A program made the translations under genes and the position numbers. A DNA stretch of 64,000 bases from Paraburkholderia nodosa (GTDB taxonomy: Bacteria > Pseudomonadota > Gammaproteobacteria > Burkholderiales > Burkholderiaceae), in NCBI RefSeq assembly GCF_001718195.1, contig NZ_MCNV01000003.1, positions 62,001 to 126,000 on the forward strand. The letters run 5' to 3'. How positions within the stretch are numbered: position 1 is the first letter of the stretch; every line of letters begins with the position of its first letter. Positions 29,080-39,200 of this stretch are shown here, one piece after another. Below the pieces are notes generated by a model. That model made no database searches. It saw nothing but the letters and a program-made list of their open reading frames with translations, and was not told where the DNA came from.

Positions 29080-30360
29080 TCAGCCGCCGTGGCCTCGCGA
29101 ATCGCGATGGATATCGTGCGTGACGAAGCCCGAGTCGTTGTCCGGCTTGTCGAGCCAGTCCGGCTGCGCGAGCGAGGCGCGGATATCCTGCAAGCCGCTA
29201 GCCCAGTGCTCGTGCATGGTCGAGAGGCCGAACTGGTAGTCCTTGAAGTGCCCCTCGTATTCCTTCTGCCTGTAGATGAGGTGGATCACGTTGTACTTCT
29301 TCGAGCACGAAAGCTCGTCCGCCAGCGCGACCCACGGGTCATTGCGATGCTCGGGCGCGACGCGGTCGAGAACCTCGCGCAACACATGCCGGTAACGCTG
29401 CGAGCGCTGCAGGATATCGGTCACGAGGCGCGTGCGGCTCGAATACTGAATGTCCTTCACGCGCCCCTGCACGTCGATGAGGTTGTCGGGCACCGGCCCG
29501 CGCGCGCTCCAGAGATCGACCTGGAACGCGAGCGTGTCGCGCCGCGGCGTAGTCTGGATCACCTCATAGAGCGGCGTGTTCGACATCAGGCCGCCGTCCC
29601 AGTAGTACTCGCCGTCGATCTCCACCGCCGCGAAGCCCGGCGGCAGCGCGCCCGAGGCGATGAAATGCTCGGGACGCAAGGTCGTGGTCTTGTTGTCGAA
29701 GTAGACGAAGTTGCCGCTGCCCACGTTGACCGCGCCCACTGACACGCGCGTTTCGCCCGAGTTGATGCGCTCGAAATCGCACAAGCGTTCCAGCGTGGCC
29801 TTGAGCGGCTTCGTGTCGTAGTAGCTGGCCGTTTCGGGCGAACCCGATCCGTTGGGCAGCGGCGGCGGGAAGCGCGGCACGAAAAAGCCCTTCTGCCCCT
29901 CCACGATCGCGCCTGCCGCCTGCATCGCCGTGAAGGTCTTGCGCACGGCGGCGTTTGCATTGAAGAGCGCATGCTCGACGAAGGGCGGCAGCGGGAAGCT
30001 GAAGGCGGGCTGGCAGATCGTCTCCCAGAACTCGCGCAGCCGCGCCACGCGATGTTCGGGCGCATTGCCCGCGATCACGGCGGTATTGAGCGCGCCGATC
30101 GAGATACCCGCGATCCAGTTCGGCGCGATGCCGGCCTCGACGAGCCCTTCGTACACGCCGGCCTGATACGCGCCGAGCGCACCGCCCCCTTGCAGCGTGA
30201 GCGCGATGGTTTCCCATTCTTTCGCTTGCGCGCCGCAGTTCGAAACATGCGGCTGCGGTGCGTTCCCCTGCGGTGCGTTCCCGACACGCGCGCCGGTATG
30301 CGCGCCGACCTCGTCGTCGACTGCGCTCGACTGGACCTGCCCCTTCTTGCGTTGCGCCAT
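29080..30360 (-). CDS. Patatin-like phospholipase
   Basis: A 426-residue serine hydrolase of the patatin family, releasing fatty acids from lipids. The oxyanion site GGGALGAYQAGVYEGL (about residue 60), the nucleophile motif GISIGALN and the catalytic aspartate in YWDGGLMSNTPL are all visible. The C-terminal part (SCSKKYNVIHLIYRQKEYEG) resembles the DUF3734 extension of proteobacterial patatins. The ATG at 30360 has GAGGAGG seven bases upstream. It begins 29 bases after the 3-hydroxybutyrate dehydrogenase stop, so the two form an operon; this pairing is common in PHB-producing Burkholderiaceae and hints at a lipid or PHB mobilisation role. Confidence 0.92.
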   Translation of the reverse strand: MAQRKKGQVQSSAVDDEVGAHTGARVGNAPQGNAPQPHVSNCGAQAKEWETIALTLQGGGALGAYQAGVYEGLVEAGIAPNWIAGISIGALNTAVIAGNAPEHRVARLREFWETICQPAFSFPLPPFVEHALFNANAAVRKTFTAMQAAGAIVEGQKGFFVPRFPPPLPNGSGSPETASYYDTKPLKATLERLCDFERINSGETRVSVGAVNVGSGNFVYFDNKTTTLRPEHFIASGALPPGFAAVEIDGEYYWDGGLMSNTPLYEVIQTTPRRDTLAFQVDLWSARGPVPDNLIDVQGRVKDIQYSSRTRLVTDILQRSQRYRHVLREVLDRVAPEHRNDPWVALADELSCSKKYNVIHLIYRQKEYEGHFKDYQFGLSTMHEHWASGLQDIRASLAQPDWLDKPDNDSGFVTHDIHRDSRGHGG

Positions 30361-30389
30361 TGCCGCGCCTCCTCGGCCCGATGCCTGCG

Positions 30390-31193
30390 TTATTGCATGA
30401 ACCAGCCGTGGCTCACCACGAAAGACTGGCCGGTAAACGCAGCGCTCGGGAACGCCGAGAGGAACAGCACGGTCTGCGCGACGTCTTCGACGGTCGTGAA
30501 GATGCCGTCCACCGTGCCGCCGAGCATCACGCGCTTGACCACTTCTTCCTCCGAGATGCCGAGTTCCTTCGCCTGCTCCGGAATCTGCTTTTCCACGAGC
30601 GGCGTGCGCACGAAGCCCGGACACACCACATGCGAGCGCACGTTGTGCTTGCCGCCTTCCTTGGCGAGCACGCGCGCGAGGCCGAGCAGCGCGTGCTTGG
30701 CCGCGACATAGGCCGACTTGAGCGGCGACGCTTCGTGCGAGTGCACCGAACCCATGTAGATCACGACGCCGCCGCGGTCGTCCTTGTACATGTGCTTGAG
30801 CACCGCCTTGGTGGTGAGGAACGCGCCGTCCACGTGGATGGCCTGCATCTTCTTCCAGTCGGAGAACGCGTAGTTTTCGATCGGGTTCACGATCTGGATG
30901 CCGGCGTTCGAGATGAGGATGTCAACCGGGCCGAGTTCGGCCGCGACGCGGTCGATGCCCTGATTCACGGCCTCTTCACTCGTGACGTCCATGGCGACGC
31001 CGATGGCCTTGCCGCCTGCGCCCTTGATCTCTTCGGCCACGGCATCCGCGCCGCTCTGGTTCAGGTCGGCGATGGCGACCGCGGCGCCCGCCTGCGAGAG
31101 CGTGAGCGCGATCTGCTTGCCAATGCCGCTGGCCGCGCCGGTAACGACGGCGACCTTGCCATCGAGTTTCGTGTTCAGAGAGAGAGACGACAT
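30390..31193 (-). CDS. bdhA: D-3-hydroxybutyrate dehydrogenase
   Basis: A 267-residue short-chain dehydrogenase. The NAD-binding TGAASGIGK, the NAG motif (SNAGIQ) and the catalytic Ser...Tyr-x-x-x-Lys ([20 protein letters not shown]) are present. The C-terminal stretch from [17 protein letters not shown] to SHGWFMQ is diagnostic for 3-hydroxybutyrate dehydrogenases, which oxidise D-3-hydroxybutyrate to acetoacetate in poly-3-hydroxybutyrate breakdown. GGAGGTGCCCG precedes the ATG. First gene of the pair with the patatin phospholipase. Confidence 0.93.
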   Translation of the reverse strand: MSSLSLNTKLDGKVAVVTGAASGIGKQIALTLSQAGAAVAIADLNQSGADAVAEEIKGAGGKAIGVAMDVTSEEAVNQGIDRVAAELGPVDILISNAGIQIVNPIENYAFSDWKKMQAIHVDGAFLTTKAVLKHMYKDDRGGVVIYMGSVHSHEASPLKSAYVAAKHALLGLARVLAKEGGKHNVRSHVVCPGFVRTPLVEKQIPEQAKELGISEEEVVKRVMLGGTVDGIFTTVEDVAQTVLFLSAFPSAAFTGQSFVVSHGWFMQ

Positions 31194-31455
31194 CGGGCAC
31201 CTCCAGGTGAGTGAACGGGACAGGATGAAACCTCGGAGCGCGCGCCGTCAAACCTGACGAATGGCTTATGCCATCCGGCCGGATGTTGCGTCGCGGCCAA
31301 CGAGGCTATTGTGCATGAAGGCGCCTCGTCGAAGCATCGAGCAGGACAGGCAAAAGAGATTTTCGCCGCACTGCAAGGCGCGGCGCGCACGGCGCAAGCC
31401 GTTCAGCAGCGACGGCCAAGTCGTGCTAGCTTTATCGGCTCACAAGGAGGCGTTC

Positions 31456-32427
31456 ATGAACTATCGGCGACTGGGCCGCTCAGGCCTGCAGGTAAGCGAA
31501 CTGTCCATCGGCTCGTGGGTCACCTACGGCAACCAGGTCGACGCCAGGCTCGCGCGCGAATCGCTCGCGGCGGCGCGCGACGCCGGCATCAACTTCTTCG
31601 ACAACGCCGAGGCCTACGCCGGCGGCAAGTCGGAAGCGCTCATGGGCCAGGCGCTCAAGGAACTCGCGTGGCCGCGCGTGAGCTATGTGGTCTCGACCAA
31701 GTTCTACTGGGGCTTGAACGAAGCGCCCAACCAGTACCACACGCTCAACCGCAAGTACCTCATGAACGCCATCGACGGCTCGCTCGAGCGGCTGCAGCTC
31801 GAGTACGTCGATCTCGTGTTCTGCCACCGCCCCGACCCGAACACGCCGGTCGAGGAAACCGTCTGGGCAATGAGCGACATGATCACGCGCGGCAAGGCGC
31901 TCTACTGGGGCACCTCGGAGTGGAGCGCCGACGAAATCCGCGCCGCGTGGGAGATCGCGGAGCGCCATCACCTGCACAAGCCGGTCATGGAGCAGCCGCA
32001 ATACAACCTGTTTCACCGCACGCGCGTGGAAGACGAATACCGCCGGCTCTACGAAGACATCGGCCTCGGCCTCACCACGTGGAGCCCGCTCGCCTCGGGT
32101 CTGCTCACCGGCAAGTACCGCGGCGGCGTGCCGACGGGCAGCCGCGCGGAACTGCAGGGCTACGACTGGCTGCGCAAGAACGTCACCGACCCCGACAAGA
32201 ACGAGATCGTCGGCAAGCTCGCCGAGTTCGCGAAACAACTCGACTGCTCGGTGGGGCAACTGGCGCTCGCGTGGATCCTGAAGAATCCGCACGTGAGCAC
32301 GGTCATCACCGGGGCCTCGCGCATCGAGCAGATCGGCGAAAACATGAAGGCGCGCGACGTGGCGGAAAAGATCACGCCGGACGTCAAGGCGCAGATCGAG
32401 GCGATCGTCGGCGACGCTTACGACTGA
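31456..32427 (+). CDS. Aldo/keto reductase, potassium-channel-beta-like
   Basis: A 323-residue NADPH-dependent aldo/keto reductase of the AKR6 type, similar to voltage-gated potassium channel beta subunits and YghZ-like enzymes. The catalytic tetrad is recognisable: D and Y in [15 protein letters not shown] in VVSTKFYW, H in [12 protein letters not shown]. The cofactor loop reads [16 protein letters not shown] and the end [21 protein letters not shown] lies eight bases before the ATG. No channel gene is nearby; a role in detoxifying reactive aldehydes is plausible but not shown. Confidence 0.93.
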   Translation: MNYRRLGRSGLQVSELSIGSWVTYGNQVDARLARESLAAARDAGINFFDNAEAYAGGKSEALMGQALKELAWPRVSYVVSTKFYWGLNEAPNQYHTLNRKYLMNAIDGSLERLQLEYVDLVFCHRPDPNTPVEETVWAMSDMITRGKALYWGTSEWSADEIRAAWEIAERHHLHKPVMEQPQYNLFHRTRVEDEYRRLYEDIGLGLTTWSPLASGLLTGKYRGGVPTGSRAELQGYDWLRKNVTDPDKNEIVGKLAEFAKQLDCSVGQLALAWILKNPHVSTVITGASRIEQIGENMKARDVAEKITPDVKAQIEAIVGDAYD

Positions 32428-32622
32428 CGTGGAGCGCGTACCCGCGAGGCGCGGCGCACCCGACACCGCGGGGCGGATTCGCGCGCGGGCATAGCCGGAC
32501 GGACGGCGTACCGCGGGCCGCGTCTTGCGGTGGCGTACAATACGCGGCCTCGCGGGCGGCGCAGTCATCGCGCCGCCGCTGCCGTCTCCCCCGTATTCAC
32601 CGGACCTCGTGTCCCGTCCATC

Positions 32623-33468
32623 ATGCTGAGCTACCGTCACGCCTTCCACGCCGGCAATCATGCCGATGTCCTGAAACACGCCGTTGTCGTGCAACTGCTG
32701 CATTACCTCGGCAAGAAGGACAAGGCGTACTGGTACATCGACACTCACGCGGGCGCCGGCGCCTATGCATTGCGCGAAGGCTACGCGACGAAGAACGCCG
32801 AGTTCGACACGGGCGTCGGCAAGCTGTGGGGCCGCAACGACCTGCCTGCGGCGCTCTCGGACTACGTCGACGAAGTGGCGGCGCTGAACCCCGACGGTGA
32901 GTTGCGCTTCTATCCCGGCTCGCCCTATCTCGCATGGCGCCTCATGCGCGAGCAGGACCGCATGCGGCTGTTCGAATTGCACAGCACGGAAATCGACGTG
33001 CTGCGCCACCGCTTCCACGACGCAGGCCGCCGCGTGATGATCTACGCGGGCGACGGCTTCGACGGCATCAAGGCACTCCTGCCCCCGCCGCCGCGCCGGG
33101 CGCTCGTGCTGATCGACCCGTCTTTCGAGGACAAGCGCGACTACGCGCGCACGCTGACGTGCGTCGAGGAAAGTCTCAAACGCTTCGCGAACGGCACCTA
33201 TGCGGTCTGGTATCCGCAGGTCACCCGTCCCGAATCGCAGCGCTTCCCGGAGCAACTCAAGCGCCTGCAGAACAAGAACTGGCTGCACCTCACGCTTTCG
33301 GTGAGCAACCCGCCAGAAGACGGCTTCGGCCTCTACGGCAGCGGCATGTTCATCCTGAACCCGCCGTACACGCTCGAAGCGGCGATGAAAGAGGCGCTCC
33401 CGTGGCTCGTGAAAAATCTCGGCCAGGACGCCGGCGCGCAATTCAGGATCGAGTCGCGCGGCGACTAA
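32623..33468 (+). CDS. rlmJ: 23S rRNA (adenine(2030)-N(6))-methyltransferase
   Basis: A 281-residue S-adenosylmethionine-dependent methyltransferase that modifies A2030 of 23S rRNA. The start MLSYRHAFHAGNHADVLKH is diagnostic for RlmJ. Motif I appears as YIDTHAGAGAY, and motif IV as LIDPSFEDKRDY, where E. coli has DPPYE. A TACAAT box at 32536-32541 may be its -10. The ATG at 32623 is the family start. Length agrees with the E. coli protein (280). Confidence 0.95.
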   Translation: MLSYRHAFHAGNHADVLKHAVVVQLLHYLGKKDKAYWYIDTHAGAGAYALREGYATKNAEFDTGVGKLWGRNDLPAALSDYVDEVAALNPDGELRFYPGSPYLAWRLMREQDRMRLFELHSTEIDVLRHRFHDAGRRVMIYAGDGFDGIKALLPPPPRRALVLIDPSFEDKRDYARTLTCVEESLKRFANGTYAVWYPQVTRPESQRFPEQLKRLQNKNWLHLTLSVSNPPEDGFGLYGSGMFILNPPYTLEAAMKEALPWLVKNLGQDAGAQFRIESRGD

Positions 33469-33497
33469 GCCACGGACTCAACCCCGCCTGAACGGCG

Positions 33498-33887
33498 TCA
33501 CTGCCCGGACGGTAGCGGCTGGGGAAGCGGCGGGTTTGGGCGATGAGGGGGGCGCGGCGGCCGCGGCGGTGTCGGCCTCCCGCCGCCCTGCTGCACTTCC
33601 ACATACGGCGCGACGACATACGGCTGCGAAGAATCCGGCGCGAGACCCGCCGGTTGCGTCGCCTGAACCATCGGCTCGTGCGAGAGCGGCGCGTTTTGCA
33701 GCACCAGCCCCGGTTGGCCGTCGCTGATCCCTCTTTGTGTATCCAGAATGAGCGGCTGCCCGGCATGCGCGCCGACGCTGGCGCACGCCATCACGACGAC
33801 GATCAGGCCCGCACGCGCAACAGAAAAACGACGCAACGCGCGGCGCGGCAACACAGGCATGCGGTGGGAAATGCGGTCTAGCACCAT
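33498..33887 (-). CDS. Proline-rich exported protein of unknown function
   Basis: A protein of about 129 residues that I cannot place in a family. From the ATG at 33887 it has a basic N-terminus, then a hydrophobic segment ARAGLIVVVMACASVGAHAG that looks like a signal peptide with an AHA cleavage site. The mature part is short and ends in a proline-rich tail (PTPPRPPRPPHRPNPPLPQ). No cysteine lipobox suits a lipoprotein. The start could also be a methionine nine codons later. It converges on rlmJ. Confidence 0.6.
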   Translation of the reverse strand: MVLDRISHRMPVLPRRALRRFSVARAGLIVVVMACASVGAHAGQPLILDTQRGISDGQPGLVLQNAPLSHEPMVQATQPAGLAPDSSQPYVVAPYVEVQQGGGRPTPPRPPRPPHRPNPPLPQPLPSGQ

Positions 33888-34001
33888 GAACGGCCCCCGG
33901 AGAGAAAGCGACACCATTGCTATGACGGCTTGTCGCAAAAAGACTTTACCTTACCCCGGTGGGAAGGCTCAGACTCGGTTCCATCGGCGGTGCAGAAACG
34001 A

Positions 34002-34025
34002 CAAAGCCCCGCCAATGCGGGGCTT
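34002..34025 (-). terminator. Likely terminator of the DUF3563 gene
   Basis: On the minus strand AAGCCCCGC and GCGGGGCTT (9-bp stem, 4-base loop) are followed by TTGTCGTTT, a weak T-run. Confidence 0.7.
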
Positions 34026-34069
34026 GAGATCGTGCTGCTTCAACCGGACTGAGCCCGGTCAAAGCTGGC

Positions 34070-34219
34070 TTACAGCGAGTTGTAGCCGTTCGTTTCGATC
34101 GAACGAAGGCGCTGCTCGAGCTGGACGATATCGGCCGACGAGGCGAGATACGCTTCGCGGCGACGACGTTCGGCAGTTTCAAACCAGTTGCTCAGCTTTT
34201 CAAGAAGGAATGCAAACAT
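34070..34219 (-). CDS. DUF3563 family microprotein
   Basis: A 49-residue protein: it begins MFAFLLEKLSNWFETAER and ends RLRSIETNGYNSL. The helix with RRRREAYLASSADIVQLEQR is the hallmark of DUF3563, a short family frequent in Burkholderia. No function is known; the sequence predicts an amphipathic N-terminal helix and a charged second helix. It is flanked downstream by a terminator hairpin and upstream by a perfect 16-bp direct repeat. GGAG lies about nine bases before the ATG. Confidence 0.85.
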   Translation of the reverse strand: MFAFLLEKLSNWFETAERRRREAYLASSADIVQLEQRLRSIETNGYNSL

Positions 34220-34516
34220 GACGGTGTGCTCCAAGGATTCGGTTCGGCGATCCCCGGTGAATTTGCATCAGGGATAACCCTCATCAGGGATAACCCGTAT
34301 TGTAACGGTTGCACCGAACTTTGCCAGTGAATTGCCCGAATACTGTGCATTCCATTTTGGAATGACCCCTAAGTGCGAATCGGCAACATCATGTTCTATC
34401 GACACATTTTCCAGCGAATTCGCGGAGACTTGACGGCAACCACGTTACATCGCACCAATACGGTGCAAACAGCCCATGTGGTTGCGTCAATTTGCCCGCC
34501 GCGGTTGCACCTGCGC
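34220..34516. other. Region between the DUF3563 and cueR genes
   Basis: Contains the promoter region of the DUF3563 gene, including the 16-bp direct repeat and a TACAAT on the minus strand (34299-34304). The part to the right (34305-34516) shows nothing recognisable. Confidence 0.5.
34266..34296. repeat. Two copies of a 15-bp direct repeat, period 16
   Basis: CATCAGGGATAACCC at 34266-34280 and again at 34282-34296, separated by one base. The core GGGATAACCC is itself nearly palindromic. It lies 47-77 bases before the DUF3563 start. Confidence 0.9.
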
Positions 34517-34942
34517 TCAGTGCACGTGGCCGGGCTCGTGGCACTCTGTAGTCGCGGCGTCGGCAAGCCGTTCGATGATCGGGCAGTCGGGCCGGTCGTT
34601 GCCCTGGCAGTGCGAGGCCAGGTGGGCGAGCGTGTCGCGCATCTGGGAGAGTTCGGCGATGCGCTGGTCGAGTTCCGCGACATGTTCGAGCGCGATCGAT
34701 TTGACCTCGGAGCTCGCGCGGGAGCGGTCGTGCCAGAGCGCCAGCAGGCGCCGGATGTCCTCTACCAGAAAGCCGAGCCGGCGCGCCTGGCGGATGAAGC
34801 GCAGCGAATGCACTTCCTCCGCGCCATAGACGCGGTAGCCGGACTCCGTACGCCCTTTGGGCGCGAGCAGCCCGACACTTTCGTAGTACCGGATCATTTT
34901 TGCCGTAACGCCCGATTCGCGCGCCGCTTCACCGATGTTCAC
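34517..34942 (-). CDS. cueR: Copper-responsive MerR-family regulator CueR
   Basis: A 141-residue Cu(I) sensor of the MerR family. The DNA-binding start reads NIGEAARESGVTAKMIRYYE, and a dimerisation helix follows. The metal loop CQGNDRPDC has two cysteines seven residues apart, the CueR pattern. A histidine-rich end (CHEPGHVH) is like that of many CueR proteins. I take GTG at 34942 as start: GGGAG precedes it by six bases and the upstream residues are not family-like. Divergent from copZ, with a CueR operator between. Confidence 0.92.
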   Translation of the reverse strand: MNIGEAARESGVTAKMIRYYESVGLLAPKGRTESGYRVYGAEEVHSLRFIRQARRLGFLVEDIRRLLALWHDRSRASSEVKSIALEHVAELDQRIAELSQMRDTLAHLASHCQGNDRPDCPIIERLADAATTECHEPGHVH

Positions 34943-34985
34943 GCCGTTCTCCCGCTGTCTGGTCGATCGTTTGATCAATGCACTG

Positions 34986-35016
34986 ATCGTACACCTTCCC
35001 ACGATGGGAAGGTCCA
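34986..35016 (-). promoter_or_regulatory. CueR operator and MerR-type promoter
   Basis: ACCTTCCC (34993-35000), a 5-base centre and GGGAAGGT (35006-35013) form a perfect 8-5-8 inverted repeat, the canonical CueR site. On the minus strand it is framed by TGGACC (-35) and TACGAT (-10) with exactly 19 bases between, the stretched spacer of MerR promoters. This promoter faces cueR. Confidence 0.9.
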
Positions 35017-35103
35017 GCGCGGCATCCAGTCCCCGCTGGCATAATCCGCCGACGGCCTCATATCGAGTAGGACAAGCCTCAATCTCTGAAAAAGGAACAC
35101 ACG

Positions 35104-35307
35104 ATGATTCAGTTCAACGTCGAAGGCATGAGCTGCCAGCACTGCGTAGGCGCCGTCACGCGCGCGATCCACGAACACGACGCGCAAGCCCGGGTCGAGA
35201 TCGATCTGGCCGCCGGCCGCGTGAAGGTCGAATCGAGCCAGAGCGCCGAAGTCCTGAAAACGGCGATCGACGAAGCCGGCTACACCGTCGTCGGTACGGC
35301 CAGCTGA
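35104..35307 (+). CDS. copZ: CopZ-like heavy-metal-associated chaperone
   Basis: A 67-residue HMA-domain protein with the metal site GMSCQHCVGAV at residues 8-18 and the ferredoxin-like fold (IQFNVEGM, then ARVEIDLAAGRVKVES). Such proteins carry Cu(I) to export ATPases or regulators. AAGGAACACACG precedes the ATG. It is divergent from cueR across the CueR operator. The copper-exporting ATPase usually found next is absent here; an RmlD-like gene follows instead after 11 bases. Confidence 0.9.
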   Translation: MIQFNVEGMSCQHCVGAVTRAIHEHDAQARVEIDLAAGRVKVESSQSAEVLKTAIDEAGYTVVGTAS

Positions 35308-35318
35308 CGGTCCGGGCC

Positions 35319-36245
35319 ATGTTCAAGGTTGCCGTGATCGGCGCGTCTGGCCTGCTTGGGCGCGCCGTGGTGCGCGAACTCGCCGCCGATACCGCCTGGC
35401 AAGTCGTGCCGACCGCGTTCCGTCACGGCGGTCCGCAACAGACTGTGCTCGATGTGCGCGATACGCAGGCCGTGAACGCGTTCGTCGAGCGCGAGGCGCC
35501 CGACGCGATCGTGCTGGCCGCTGCCGAGCGCCGCCCCGACGTGTGCGAGCACGATCCGGCAGCGGCGCGCGCGCTCAATGTCGATGCGGTGCGCAGCGTC
35601 GCCGCGGCGGCGCGGCAGCGCGGCGCGTGGGTGCTCTCGATCTCCACCGACTACGTCTTCGACGGCACCGAGCCGCCCTACCGCGTCGACGACACGCCGA
35701 ATCCGCTCAACGCCTACGGCCACAGCAAGCTCGAAGGCGAACGGGCCTTGCTCGAAACCAGCGACAACGCCCTCGTGCTGCGCCTGCCGTTGCTGTACGG
35801 GCCGATCGTCGGCTGGCACGAATCCGCCGTCACGAGCCTCGTGCCGGCCATCGTCGCTTCGGGAGAGACCGGGGCGCAGGCGGCGCCGATGGACGCGTGG
35901 GCCACGCGCTACCCCACTTTCACGCCCGACGTGGCGTTCGTGATCCGCGAACTGTTGCTGCGCTGCGCAGACGGCAACGCGGTGCGCGGGGTCGCGCAGT
36001 GGTCCGGCGACGAGCCGATGACGAAGTACGACATCGCCCAACGGATCGCGCAGGCGCTTGGCGTAGAGGCGCGTCTGCTCGCACAGCCCACGCCCACCGA
36101 CGCCACGCCGCGCCCGCGCGACTGTCATCTCGATTCGAGCCGCCTCGAAACGCTGGGGATGGGCCGCCGCACGCCGTTCGACGTGGCGATTCGCGCCGTG
36201 CTCGACGCTTTCATGAGAGACGGCGCGCCGGCCGCTCGCCAGTGA
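35319..36245 (+). CDS. SDR family oxidoreductase, RmlD-like
   Basis: A 308-residue extended short-chain dehydrogenase similar to dTDP-4-dehydrorhamnose reductase and MAT2B-like proteins. The NAD(P)-binding start is VAVIGASGLLGRAVVREL, and the active-site region includes STDYVFDGTEPPYRVDD and NAYGHSKLEGERA with the Tyr-x-x-x-Lys pair. A typical RmlD C-terminal part with RPRDCHLDSSRL follows. No rhamnose genes surround it, so a different substrate or a regulatory role is likely. It begins 11 bases after copZ and converges on dnaE2 with only four bases between stop codons. Confidence 0.87.
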   Translation: MFKVAVIGASGLLGRAVVRELAADTAWQVVPTAFRHGGPQQTVLDVRDTQAVNAFVEREAPDAIVLAAAERRPDVCEHDPAAARALNVDAVRSVAAAARQRGAWVLSISTDYVFDGTEPPYRVDDTPNPLNAYGHSKLEGERALLETSDNALVLRLPLLYGPIVGWHESAVTSLVPAIVASGETGAQAAPMDAWATRYPTFTPDVAFVIRELLLRCADGNAVRGVAQWSGDEPMTKYDIAQRIAQALGVEARLLAQPTPTDATPRPRDCHLDSSRLETLGMGRRTPFDVAIRAVLDAFMRDGAPAARQ

Positions 36246-36249
36246 AAAT

Positions 36250-39200
36250 TCAGTGAAAATTGCGGCTCTCTGTGGCGAGCCGCCCGAGCAGCCGGCTGTG
36301 GTCTTCCAGCCGGTGCGCCACGAGGTGCACGACCTCGCCCTCGCGCTGCACCACGCCCGCCACCGCCAGCAGCGAAGACCCTAGCAGTTCCTTGCGCTGC
36401 AACTCGACGAGCGACGCGTGCACGATCACGTTGACGCTGCCGGTCTCGTCCTCGAGCGATACGAAGATCGTGCCGTTTGCCGTGCCCGGCCGCTGCCGCA
36501 CCGTCACGATCCCGCACACGCGCGCGAGCATGCCGTGCCGGCAGTGCGCCAGTTGCTCCGCCGTGCGAAAACGCTGCTTCGCGAGGCCGTGGCGCAGCAG
36601 TTCGAGCGGATGGCGATTGAGCGTGAGACGCAGGCTCGCGTAATCGGCGACGATTTCCGCACCTTCAGAAGCGCGCGGCAGCGCGAGCGGCGCCTCGGCA
36701 ACGGGCGCGTCGCGCAAAAGCGCAGGCACCGCGTGCTGCGCGGTCACGGCCCACCATGCCTCGCGCCGGTGGCCCGCGATGCTCTCGAGCGCGTTCGACG
36801 CCGCCAGCGCCTCCAGCTCGCGTCGCGTGAGCGCCGCGCGGCGCGCGAGATCGTCGACGTCGGCGAACGGCGCGCGCTCGCGCGCTTGCATCACCCGCCG
36901 CGCGGCATCTTCGGAAAAGCCCTTGATGAGACTGAAGCCGAGGCGCACGGCCGGCCCGCCGCGTCCATAGCGCTGCGGCGCAAGCGCAATGCGCAAGTGC
37001 ACGACGCGCTTGAGGCCGTCCATGAACCTGTGCCGCCGGCCGCCGCGCTTGAGCGTGCCCCTGCGCGTCAGCACGGCCGCACCCAGCAGCGCGCGATAAC
37101 GCAGCCCCTCGGCGTTGCGTGCGCGAACCGCCTCGCCATCGAGCCGCTCGCCGGGTGCGTCGCGCCGCTCCAGCACCGACGCCCAGTCGCTCAACGCGAT
37201 ATCGGGCGCGCGCACCGGCACGCCGTGACGCTTCGCATCCTGCACGAGCTGAGAAGGCGAATAGAAACCGAGCGGCTGACTATTCAGCAGTCCTGCCAGA
37301 AATGCGGCGGGCTCGTAACGCTTGAGCCACGAACTCGTGTAGACGAGCAGCGCGAAACTCGCCGCATGGCTTTCCGGAAAGCCGTAGTCGCCGAAACCCT
37401 CGATCTGCTTGCAGATGCGCTCGGCGAATTCCGGCGAGTAGCCCTTCTTGAGCATGCGCTTCGTGAGATCGGCCTGATACGGCCGCAGATCTCCATCGCG
37501 CCGCCATGCGGCCATTGCGCGGCGCAGCTTGTCGGCTTCCTCGCCGGTGTAGTCCGCGGCGACCATCGCGAGATGCATCACCTGCTCCTGGAAGATCGGC
37601 ACGCCGAGCGTACGTTCGAGCACCGGGCGCAATTCTTCCTTCGCATATTCCACTGGCTCGTCGCCGTGCCGGCGCTTGAGGTACGGATGCACCATGTCGC
37701 CCTGAATCGGCCCCGGTCGCACGATCGCCACCTGGATCACGAGGTCGTAGTACGTGCGCGGCCGCAAACGCGGCAACATGCTCTGCTGCGCGCGCGACTC
37801 GATCTGGAACACGCCGACCGTATCGGCCCTGGCGCACATGCGGTACACCGCCGGGTCCTCGACCGGAATGTCCTGCACGCGCATCTCGGGCAACCCGCGC
37901 CTGAGCGCCACGAATTCGAGCGAGCGCCGGATCGCCGAGAGCATGCCGAGCGCGAGCACGTCCACTTTCAACAGCCGCAGCGCGTCGATATCGTCCTTGT
38001 CCCACTCGATCACGTAGCGGTCCTTCATCGCCGCGTTTTCGATCGGCACGAGGCGCGAGAGCTTGTCGCGCGCGATCACGAAACCGCCCACGTGCTGCGA
38101 AAGATGGCGCGGAAAACCGCGCAGCTCGCGTGTGAGGCGGATGAGCTGCTGCGTCACGTGCGAATCGGGCGAAAAGCCCGCTTCCTCCAGATGGCGCGCG
38201 ATCGAATCGGGGCCGTCCCACCACTGATGCGCGCCCGAGAGCTTTTCGACGAGCGCATTGTCGAGGCCGAGCGCCTTGCCGACATCGCGCAACGCGCTGC
38301 GCGAGCGATAGGTGATGAGCGTCGCGGCCAGCGCGGCGCGGCGCGTGCCGTACTTGCGGTAGATGTACTGAATGACCTCTTCTCGGCGCTGATGCTCGAA
38401 GTCGACGTCGATATCGGGCGGCTCGTTGCGCGCGCGGGAGAGAAAACGCGCCACGAGCATGTTCATGCGCACGGGGTCGATCTCCGTGATCTTCAGGCAG
38501 TAGCAAACCACCGAGTTCGCCGCCGAGCCTCGCCCCTGGCACAGGATCTTCTGATCGCGCGCGAAGCGGACGATGTCGTGCACCGTGAGGAAGTACTTCT
38601 CGTACTTCAGCTCGTCGATGAGCCCGAGCTCCTGCTCGATCTGATCCCGGCGCTTGTCGTTCAGGCCGTCGGGCCAGCGCTCCAGTGCGCCCTTCATCAC
38701 GAGCTTGCGCAGCCACGACTGGGGCGTCTCGCCGGGCGGCACCAGTTCCTCGGGATATTCGTAGGCCAGTTCGCCGAGCGAAAACGTGCAACGGCGCGCG
38801 ACGTCGAGCGTCGCGTCGAGCGCCTCGCGCGGATAAATCGCGCCAAGCCGCACGCGCGAGCGCAGATGCCGCTCTGCATTCGTTTCCAGCGCGCGCCCGC
38901 ACGAAGCGAGCGGCTTGCCGATACGGATCGCGCTCAGCGTATCCTGCAACGGCTTGCGCGAACGGGCGTGCATCAGCACACCGCCCGCCGCGACGAGCGG
39001 CAGGCCGCTCTCCTGCGAGACGTGGCGCAGCACTTCGATCTGCGTGTCGTCGCCGCCGGTCTGCCAGAGTTCGAGCGCGAGCCAGGCGCGCTCGGCCGCG
39101 AAGCCCGCGAGCCAGTGCGCGGCGCGCAGCGTTTGCGCGAGCGTGGCCGCGCGTTGCGGCACGAGCAGCAACACGCACTCGCGCAAGTGCTGCAGATGCT

